A stretch of DNA of 64,000 nucleotides. Origin: Arbacia lixula (Eukaryota; Echinodermata; Echinoidea; Arbacioida; Arbaciidae). Every line of letters starts with the position of its first letter. The first letter of the stretch is position 1. The DNA lies in the NCBI GenBank assembly GCA_963669155.1, contig OZ022593.1, forward strand, positions 21,238,498 through 21,302,497, in the 5' to 3' direction. Shown in pieces: positions 62,001 to 64,000 of the stretch. The notes beneath the pieces are model-generated. The model did no database searches. It was not told where the DNA came from and was given only the letters and a program-made list of their open reading frames with translations. The position numbers and the translations under genes are program-made.

Positions 62001-63387
62001 TTAGGGTATGATGATCTCTTGAGAGGAAACTAAATTGGACTTGTAGAGAGCTACATCAATGCTTTTAAACTATGATTTGATGAAGGAAATAGATTTGTTT
62101 GGTATAAAAGTTAAGGAATACAATTGAGTCTGCTGTAATTGATTGCAATGAAGGGATTGCAATCATTAGAGAGTCAATCCCAGGCTCCTCGGTTATGTCA
62201 ACCCTACACAGCCAAGAAAAGCCAAAGGTTTTTATTTAAACATAAATACAATATCAAAGAAATCTTTTGATCATTCTCACCGCTGAACATAACTCTCCAA
62301 ATTGATTTATTATCAATACAGCTTGCTAACTAAAGAAGTTAACAGCTTTTCATTTTAGTTTTATTTCAGTATTTACACATTTGTATGTTACTCCATTTTG
62401 TGAGGGACATAAATTGCCATCATACCCTAGTGGTTGCTCTACCAGTGGTGGTGGGTGTCATGGTGAATTCGGCTTCATCACATTGATATCAAATTTGATT
62501 GTAATAAAACACTGATATTAACATTTATTTGTTTGTTAAAATCTATTGCTGTTTTGTGTTTTGCAATCACCATTTTATTCATCTACAATATATGAATATA
62601 TTCTTATTTTTTGCTATAAGATCATGACTATTTGATACGGAGTTTGGAAGAAAATGAGGGATTATCAATACACATAATTTTTGGGAACATGTCAAAAGTC
62701 AATGAACTTTGTTGAAAAACACCCTTTGTACAATTGAGAAGCAGATCAACAAATGAAATGAAATGGTATTAACAGCATGTAATAAACATGTATAACCAGA
62801 TAATACAGTTCACACTGACAGAAATCTATTTCCAATCCTTTATATGTTAGAGAGGATGATCTCAATCAACTATGCAGTTATGTGTCGTACATGATTGGCT
62901 GGCATACATGAATAGCTAAAACTACTGTAACTAATGTGATCGAAAGATGCTAAATTCAGCGTCTGAATAAATAATATATGAAATTGCAACCGATATGAGG
63001 TTGTTTGTAAATGTAGCAGAACCAGTATATCACAGGCGGCGTCTCCCCCCCCCCCACCCCCATAGAATTGAAAGTAAAGGAGGTGACAGGTAAGTATGAC
63101 ATGGGTTTGCAGGTTATTGAGGGCCACATTTTGATTGTGAATTGGATCCTCTTATTTGGTGCAAACACAGAGAGTTTGAAGATATGTTGCCCTTTTCTAC
63201 TGGTATCCTTTCTGATAGAACCATGAAAACAAAATTATTGTTATTGTATGTTTATTTATCACTTTCTTTGTATACATATTCTCTCTTATTTTCCATCCTA
63301 TTTTGTCACTTTTGTTATCCAGGCTTCTTTGTGGTCAACGAAAAGCTGTACTGCGAATCTTGCAAGAACCGCGTCCAGCGCCAGTAA
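9188..63387 (+). CDS. PDLIM: ALP-type PDZ and LIM domain protein (PDLIM1/2/3/4 group), eight exons, 328 aa
   Basis: The joined exons are 9188-9286, 34038-34189, 53692-53779, 54241-54437, 55793-55926, 56570-56735, 60270-60355 and 63323-63387. All junctions are GT-AG and the frame stays open for 328 codons; human PDLIM1 has 329. Domains seen: PDZ at residues about 3-84 with carboxylate-loop PWGF at 14-17; ZM motif at 146-169 ([19 protein letters not shown]); SRSF motif near 205-211; linker [12 protein letters not shown], matching the PDLIM1 linker; LIM at 271-321 with ligands C271, C274, H291, C294, C297, C300, C318, C321. Known: ALP proteins bind alpha-actinin and recruit kinases at Z-discs and stress fibres. 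Inferred: a cytoskeletal adaptor. One LIM domain excludes the Enigma/LDB3 type, which has three. The C-terminal tail is about 16 residues shorter than in PDLIM1. Confidence 0.93.
13880..14060. repeat. diverged two-copy tandem duplicate with oligo-A core
   Basis: A module of CCCAAG or CCCAGAC, then an A run, then GAAAGACTTTGAGAAGGGTT, is repeated about 120 bp later as GAAGGAATTTGAGGAGGGTT. It looks like an old local duplication. No function is visible. Confidence 0.5.
16215..16295 (+). repeat. paired long G homopolymers
   Basis: G19 at 16215-16233 and G13 at 16283-16295 are separated by about 50 bp of GGGG-containing sequence. The DNA is strongly strand-asymmetric. Confidence 0.9.
17934..19630 (+). 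mobile_element. 5'-truncated LINE (CR1/L2-like) with open reverse transcriptase frame
   Basis: The frame is open from 17934 and contains [10 protein letters not shown] before the first Met at 18042. It runs to a TGA ending at 19514, 490 codons from that Met. Reverse transcriptase landmarks, numbered from the Met: [16 protein letters not shown] (51-66), catalytic LLDFSSAFD (120-128), [10 protein letters not shown] (179-188) and FYADD (211-215). The C-terminus reads [14 protein letters not shown], usual for CR1/L2-type LINEs. No endonuclease domain is present, so the copy is 5'-truncated. The 3' end has an 8-bp hairpin stem (AGCGCATA 19561-19568, TATGCGCT 19592-19599) and a (TTA)n tail to 19630. 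Same-strand insertion in intron 1. The long open frame points to a young copy. The exact clade and 5' boundary are uncertain. Confidence 0.88.
19631..21945 (+). other. intron 1 continued: no gene seen
   Basis: AT-rich unique sequence. No domain-bearing ORF and no transposon ends were recognised. Confidence 0.6.
21946..22260. repeat. compound (TC)n, pyrimidine tract and (CA)n microsatellite
   Basis: (TC)19 at 21946-21983, a C/T-only-like stretch to about 22070, then interrupted (CA)n with CAGACA variants to 22260. It opens long spurious frames of SLSLS and HTHTH type on + and CVCVC on -. Simple sequence, not coding. Confidence 0.95.
22261..26736 (+). other. intron 1 continued: no gene seen
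   Basis: Unique AT-rich sequence apart from a G/A-rich patch at about 24120-24170. No gene is supported. Confidence 0.6.
26738..26766 (+). other. perfect interrupted hairpin at the left end of the composite element
   Basis: GTCTCGCC pairs with GGCGAGAC, and inside it CACC pairs with GGTG around a GGA loop with an AA bulge. That makes twelve base pairs in 29 bases. Terminal hairpins of this kind fit a Helitron-like end or a protein-binding site. Confidence 0.8.
26784..27006. repeat. 18-bp CpG-rich minisatellite, about 12 copies
   Basis: The unit is GTCCGTCCGTCGTCCGTC, a fixed 4+4+3+4+3 pattern of GTCC and GTC blocks. Each unit carries five CpGs, about 60 in 223 bp. Because 18 is a multiple of three, several frames stay open (SVRRPS on +, DGRTTD on -), but there is no sign of a gene. 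Confidence 0.93.
27011..28190. repeat. 157-bp tandem repeat carrying nuclear-receptor half-sites
   Basis: TTAAAGTTTAC anchors occur at 27205, 27362, 27519, 27676, 27833, 27990 and 28147, exactly 157 bp apart. A diverged first unit starts near 27014. A typical unit has four AGGTCA half-sites on the + strand spaced 7, 1 and 4 bp, plus a GGGTCA. AGGTCAAAGGTCA (a DR1) is perfect at 27335, 27492, 27649, 27806, 27963 and 28120. AGGTCATTTGAGGTCA (a DR4) begins 7 bp into each DR1. The array forms the core of the composite element. Confidence 0.95.
28193..28590. mobile_element. nested 398-bp inverted-repeat element with telomere-like core
   Basis: 28-bp terminal inverted repeats at 28193-28220 and 28563-28590 differ at one position (shared core TTCTCCCTATCGCATATAGC). 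The interior has several GATATC/CGAT palindromes and a degenerate TTAGGG tract (28362-28436). It has no ORF and no clear target-site duplication. It interrupts the last 157-bp unit, so it is probably younger than the host element. Confidence 0.75.
28362..28436 (+). repeat. degenerate TTAGGG-like tract
   Basis: Blocks of GGGTTA, GGGTAA and GGGTCA resemble vertebrate-type telomere repeat. The tract lies inside the nested element, so it is internal, not terminal. Confidence 0.7.
30203..30229 (+). repeat. G27 homopolymer
   Basis: Twenty-seven consecutive G residues as printed. Such a run is prone to slippage and sequencing error, so the true length may differ. Confidence 0.85.
30375..30426. repeat. 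(TG)n microsatellite followed by G runs
   Basis: About 17 TG units, then G-rich sequence with a single interrupting T. Simple sequence. Confidence 0.95.
31543..32221. mobile_element. about 680-bp MITE with AGGGACTTTTCGATT ends
   Basis: The left end AGGGACTTTTCGATTGGG and the right end CCAAATCGAAAAGTCCCT are inverted repeats. Subterminal GACGCCCGGCGGCA and GACGCCTGGCGGCA blocks are similar too. ATT flanks both sides and may be the target-site duplication. The interior is CpG-rich against AT-rich surroundings and holds three perfect TGACGTCA palindromes at 31675, 32039 and 32171. A 107-codon minus-strand frame inside shows no known domain. Likely a nonautonomous DNA transposon; the superfamily is not determined. 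Confidence 0.75.
31675..32178. promoter_or_regulatory. three perfect CRE/ATF palindromes within the MITE
   Basis: TGACGTCA at 31675-31682, 32039-32046 and 32171-32178. This is the full palindromic site bound by CREB/ATF bZIP dimers. Whether they act on the PDLIM gene is unknown. Confidence 0.7.
32222..33778 (+). other. intron 1, last part: no gene seen
   Basis: AT-rich unique sequence between the MITE and the acceptor-proximal tandem repeat. Nothing is supported. Confidence 0.6.
33787..34037 (+). repeat. 115-bp tandem repeat ending at the exon-2 splice acceptor
   Basis: A TTCTCTGTGTTGC-type polypyrimidine segment followed by AG occurs three times, with the AG ending at 33807, 33922 and 34037, exactly 115 bp apart. 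The third is the real exon-2 acceptor (TGTGTAG). The first two end in TTTCAAG and TTTTAAG and are followed by TTGCTTGGTAT instead of exon. The right edge of the array coincides with the intron-exon boundary. Confidence 0.88.
34038..34189 (+). CDS. PDLIM: PDLIM exon 2 (central PDZ)
   Basis: Phase 0 to phase 2. Encodes [26 protein letters not shown], then [12 protein letters not shown] and LTFSLER, matching the PDZ core of PDLIM1 ([12 protein letters not shown] in the human protein). Donor GTAGGT at 34190. The exon itself begins GTGACT directly after TAG. Confidence 0.95.
34190..36791 (+). other. intron 2, first part: no gene seen
   Basis: Unique sequence. A short CCT-triplet stretch is at about 35060-35096. 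No coding exon is supported. Confidence 0.6.
36792..36900. repeat. (GA)n followed by (ACAG)n microsatellite
   Basis: About 26 GA units to 36843, then ACAG-rich repeats. Simple sequence; the apparent RERERE and SLSLS frames are artefacts. Confidence 0.95.
37617..38457. repeat. polypyrimidine (C/T) tract of over 800 bp
   Basis: The + strand is overwhelmingly C and T, densest from about 38030 to 38457, where CCTCC and CTCCCT blocks dominate. The complementary strand is purine-rich and gives spurious Glu/Gly/Arg frames. Such DNA can form triplexes and would appear in the pre-mRNA as a very long pyrimidine tract. Confidence 0.9.
38470..38685. other. GC-richer unexplained segment, possible SINE head
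   Basis: It follows the polypyrimidine tract and ends at a G18 run (38686-38703). TAGCGCAGTAG resembles a tRNA A box, but no convincing B box stands at tRNA spacing. Composition differs from its neighbours. A SINE is possible, not shown. Confidence 0.25.
38704..41016 (+). other. intron 2 continued: no gene seen
   Basis: AT-rich unique sequence. Nothing is supported. Confidence 0.6.
41017..41130. repeat. (ATC)n microsatellite with diverged ACC flank
   Basis: About 11 perfect ATC triplets at 41029-41061, then CACCAT-, ACTACC- and ACCATT-type triplets. Frames of poly-His, poly-Ile or poly-Ser type are artefacts. Confidence 0.9.
41804..41889. repeat. 43-bp perfect tandem duplicate
   Basis: CATACTGCTTATATGACTGT and the next 23 bases occur twice, starting at 41804 and 41847, without a mismatch. 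It is a recent duplication. Confidence 0.9.
42341..42868. repeat. three tandem copies of a purine-rich unit of about 177 bp
   Basis: AGATGGACTTGAGATTATCT anchors copies starting at 42341, 42520 and 42694 (the third reads ATTTTCT). Each has a conserved head and a variable GGGAGGA-rich tail. Confidence 0.88.
43395..43430. repeat. (CTGT)n microsatellite
   Basis: Short interrupted CTGT tetranucleotides, with related TCTGTCTGT imperfect copies just upstream from 43336. Confidence 0.85.
43721..43830. repeat. 55-bp tandem duplicate
   Basis: CAGTACTTCACGACAACATG and the following sequence start at 43721 and 43776, with few differences. Confidence 0.88.
43941..43958 (+). repeat. long G homopolymer
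   Basis: About 17-18 consecutive G residues in unique sequence. Confidence 0.9.
43959..46374 (+). other. intron 2 continued: no gene seen
   Basis: AT-rich unique sequence. A C-run at 46303-46311 followed by CA repeats precedes the satellite. Confidence 0.6.
46375..50035. repeat. 126-bp satellite, about 29 copies, with higher-order structure
   Basis: GGCTGACCAAGAGGTGA anchors recur every 126 bp in the interior, for example at 47314, 47440, 47684, 47810 and 47936. Interspersed 118-bp variants lack 8 bp after GACCAGT. Units of about 147 bp occur at the left edge (46427 to 46574) and again at the right edge. A block of six units (756 bp) starting at 47761 is repeated almost perfectly from 48517. 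Each unit carries a GC hairpin (TGGGGGC pairing with GCCCCCA, 16-base loop) and a C-rich CCCCCATCCCCCCACCCC tract. No coding function is apparent. Confidence 0.95.
50320..50364 (+). repeat. interstitial CCCTAA repeats decaying to ATTCTA
   Basis: Three CCCTAA copies are followed by (ATTCTA)3 and looser CCTAA-like motifs from 50270 to 50400. It resembles the telomere-like core of the element at 28193 in opposite orientation. Confidence 0.75.
50400..53691 (+). other. intron 2, last part: no gene seen
   Basis: Mostly unique. A short 12-bp repeat (CTTCACATACGT type) lies at about 52070-52110. The acceptor of exon 3 follows a CT-rich tract at 53610-53690. Confidence 0.6.
53692..53779 (+). CDS. PDLIM: PDLIM exon 3 (end of PDZ and start of linker)
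   Basis: Phase 2 to phase 0. Completes the split Arg84 and encodes [14 protein letters not shown] and [10 protein letters not shown], matching the SEHKVWSP segment of PDLIM1. Acceptor AG at 53690-53691, donor GTACAA at 53780. Confidence 0.92.
53780..54240 (+). other. intron 3
   Basis: A 461-bp GT-AG intron, AT-rich, with an (ATTG)5 microsatellite at about 53959-53979 and a clean TTTTTTTCTTGCAG acceptor. Confidence 0.85.
54241..54437 (+). CDS. PDLIM: PDLIM exon 4 (ZM motif)
   Basis: Phase 0 to phase 2. Encodes [16 protein letters not shown], a Gly-rich turn, [19 protein letters not shown] and ADSFKGQ. It corresponds to the ZM exon of the upstream gene in both phases. Donor GTAAGA at 54438. 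Reading through the donor meets TAA at once, so intron retention would give a LIM-less protein. Confidence 0.93.
54404..54800 (+). repeat. tandem copies of the exon-4 end and splice donor
   Basis: Bases 54404-54451 (the last 34 exon bases plus donor) recur without change at 54528-54575. Weaker copies lie near 54660-54700 and 54757-54795, each keeping a GTGTAAGA or GTGTAAAA donor-like site. Donor GT positions are 54438, 54562, 54690 and 54787. Shared spacer blocks (ATTCCCCCC, TTATTGACTCTTT, GATGATGGAATTTAATCA) show a decaying tandem array that began with the exon boundary inside the unit. Confidence 0.9.
54455..54492 (+). repeat. six perfect TAACCC telomere-type repeats in intron 4
   Basis: (TAACCC)6 starts 17 bp after the exon-4 donor. 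It is absent from the neighbouring duplicate at 54528, so it was inserted or expanded after the duplication. Confidence 0.92.
54801..55628 (+). other. rest of intron 4: no gene seen
   Basis: AT-rich unique sequence between the donor duplicates and the pyrimidine-rich acceptor region. Confidence 0.65.
55629..55792 (+). repeat. 56-bp tandem pyrimidine repeat leading to the exon-5 acceptor
   Basis: ATGTCTCACCCACTACTGTT at 55641 recurs as ATGTCTCTCCCACTACTGTT at 55697. The preceding CTCTTTTACCTCCC module appears three times, the last merging into the acceptor region before CTGCTGCAG. The polypyrimidine tract is thus itself a tandem duplication. Confidence 0.8.
55793..55926 (+). CDS. PDLIM: PDLIM exon 5 (SRSF motif)
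   Basis: Phase 2 to phase 1. Encodes [18 protein letters not shown], then [20 protein letters not shown]. The SRSF motif is shared with both terminal exons of the upstream gene and with vertebrate PDZ-LIM proteins. Donor GTATGC at 55927. Confidence 0.9.
55935..56355 (+). repeat. minisatellite of about 20-30 bp units at the 5' end of intron 5
   Basis: Units of the form CACACACCTAGACACTCCAG plus a G run of variable length (G2 to G18) are repeated about 15 times. The array starts 8 bases after the exon-5 donor. Unit length varies mainly through the G run. It opens spurious frames on both strands. Confidence 0.92.
56356..56569 (+). other. rest of intron 5
   Basis: AT-rich, ending in CTTTGCTCTCCGCTCCAG, the exon-6 acceptor. 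Nothing else is seen. Confidence 0.8.
56570..56735 (+). CDS. PDLIM: PDLIM exon 6 (linker and first zinc ligands of LIM)
   Basis: Phase 1 to phase 2. Encodes a Pro/Gln linker, [12 protein letters not shown] (GFRSVKAPVTKV in human PDLIM1) and [11 protein letters not shown] with LIM ligands C271 and C274. Donor GTGAGT at 56736 is also the first bases of the minisatellite. Confidence 0.94.
56736..59660 (+). repeat. 29-bp minisatellite, about 100 copies, starting on the exon-6 donor
   Basis: The unit runs GGTTACTGAGTCTCTGG then TAGGGGTAGGCA, with TGGGGG and TGGTGTTAGCC variants and some 28-bp units. The first unit is the splice donor itself: GTGAGTCCCTGGTGGTAG aligns with CTGAGTCTCTGGTGGTG of later units. 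Copies carry CTGAGTC instead of GTGAGTC. Shared rare variants about 350 and 600 bp apart (57726 and 58080; 57898 and 58505) show block duplications. Each unit has four GG-or-longer runs. Confidence 0.95.
59722..59900 (+). mobile_element. possible tRNA-derived SINE
   Basis: TGGTTTAGTGG (59730-59740) fits a polymerase III A box. GTTCAAACTCC (59771-59781) is a near B box 41 bp downstream, the spacing found in tRNAs. The acceptor stem is not paired, so it is not a working tRNA gene. The right boundary is unknown. Confidence 0.45.
59901..60269 (+). other. rest of intron 6
   Basis: Unique sequence up to the exon-7 acceptor (TCTCTGTTTCATGCAG). No feature is seen. Confidence 0.7.
60270..60355 (+). 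CDS. PDLIM: PDLIM exon 7 (centre of the LIM domain)
   Basis: Phase 2 to phase 1. Completes M279 and encodes [28 protein letters not shown], with ligands H291, C294, C297 and C300. GVFVKLRD in human PDLIM1 aligns with GPFVKVRG. Donor GTGAGA at 60356. Confidence 0.94.
60402..60490. mobile_element. degenerate relative of the 3757 MITE
   Basis: CAGTCAAACCTGTCTATTAA with GACCAC after it matches the left end of the 3757-3883 element. The right end (TGGTCTATGTATGCAGGAGC) is only a poor inverted match. Likely an old, decayed copy in intron 7. Confidence 0.5.
60491..63322 (+). other. rest of intron 7: no gene seen
   Basis: Very AT-rich unique sequence with a C-run at about 63047-63060. No exon or mobile element is supported. 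Confidence 0.65.
63323..63387 (+). CDS. PDLIM: PDLIM exon 8 (end of LIM domain and stop)
   Basis: Enters in phase 1 with [21 protein letters not shown] and TAA at 63385-63387. Holds the last zinc ligands C318 and C321; vertebrate PDLIM1 has His at the last position. The stop overlaps GTAAGT, so splicing onward from 63384 cannot be excluded. Confidence 0.88.
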
Positions 63388-64000
63388 GTCTTGAAACAAG
63401 CCTAACCATCCATCTCCACTTAGTCTTCCTTCTGACTCAGTGATAGAGCAAATAAGCCCTCTCTCTCAGTATGTATATTTATAAGTGAAAGAGTTTGGGT
63501 GCAAAGAAAGAATGTATTCAGAGAAAAATATCATGATAATTAAACGTATACATTTGAAATATTCAAATAAGAGTACTATTCTCCAGAAAAGTGATTTCTT
63601 ATTAAGAGTACTTGGATTTATTCCTTCACTAACTGAAAAACAATAGATATGGAATCATCATTCACCATAGGAACATTAAGTGTTAGGGTCTCCTGAGATA
63701 AGAACCAGGGTTCCTTGTGAATCTCAATTGATTCTCATTCAGAATTGGTGAGAGATTGAAAGACAAGAAGAAGAGGACAGTAAGCTCTCTGATTGAAGGA
63801 TCTACATTTCTCTCTCTCTTTCTAAAGGTTGAATTGTGGTTTCATTTTGCTGTTACACTGTTTGTGTTTCAGCTTCTTATTAATGTTTTAATAATTATTG
63901 ATTTATGAGATTTAGGGGGTTGTGTCTTGAATCACTAACATTGGTTTAAGTGTTGATAGATGTATCAGCAATCTGCAGCAACTTGAAAGTGAGTGTATGA
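63388..64000 (+). other. start of the 3'UTR of the ALP-type PDLIM gene
   Basis: AT-rich non-coding sequence to the window end. I find no AATAAA here, so the polyadenylation site is probably beyond the window. Confidence 0.6.

Overview
The window is animal nuclear DNA: interrupted genes with GT-AG introns, vertebrate-type TTAGGG telomere-like repeats, long AT-rich introns, a LINE, short inverted-repeat transposons and large satellite arrays. The only host genes I can support are two PDZ-LIM family members in tandem on the + strand. Gene content and repeats suit an invertebrate deuterostome, perhaps an echinoderm, or another marine invertebrate. The species cannot be proven from the sequence.

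Layout: (1) 135-3736 is the 3' end of an upstream PDLIM/Zasp-like gene. Three exons encode a ZM motif and two copies of the SRSF motif, then a stop, with no LIM domain. (2) 3737-about 5875 is its likely 3'UTR, starting with a small inverted-repeat element. (3) About 5875-9120 is intergenic. (4) 9188-63387 is a complete second PDLIM gene of the ALP type (the PDLIM1/2/3/4 group). Its eight exons give a 328-residue protein with an N-terminal PDZ domain, ZM motif, SRSF motif and one C-terminal LIM domain with all eight zinc ligands. Human PDLIM1 is 329 residues. Introns 1 and 2 (24.8 and 19.5 kb) cut the PDZ coding sequence into three exons and hold most of the repeats.

Intron 1 carries a 5'-truncated LINE with an open reverse transcriptase frame (about 17.93-19.63 kb). 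It also carries a composite 2-kb element (26737-28752) that resembles the pearl/Helitron-like nonautonomous elements of marine invertebrates. That element contains an 18-bp CpG-rich minisatellite, seven or eight 157-bp tandem units each loaded with nuclear-receptor half-sites, and a nested 398-bp inverted-repeat element. Further along is a 680-bp MITE with three perfect cAMP-response palindromes (31543-32221). Intron 2 carries a polypyrimidine kilobase and a 3.7-kb satellite of 126-bp units with a duplicated 756-bp higher-order repeat. Intron 6 carries about 100 copies of a 29-bp minisatellite.

The most unusual theme is that tandem duplications repeatedly start or end at splice sites. They occur at the ZM-exon donor of both paralogues, the donors of introns 5 and 6, and the acceptors of exons 2 and 5. 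Beside it stands the satellite of precisely spaced AGGTCA half-sites inside the first intron of a muscle/cytoskeleton gene. Both can be tested by RNA-seq and comparative genomics.
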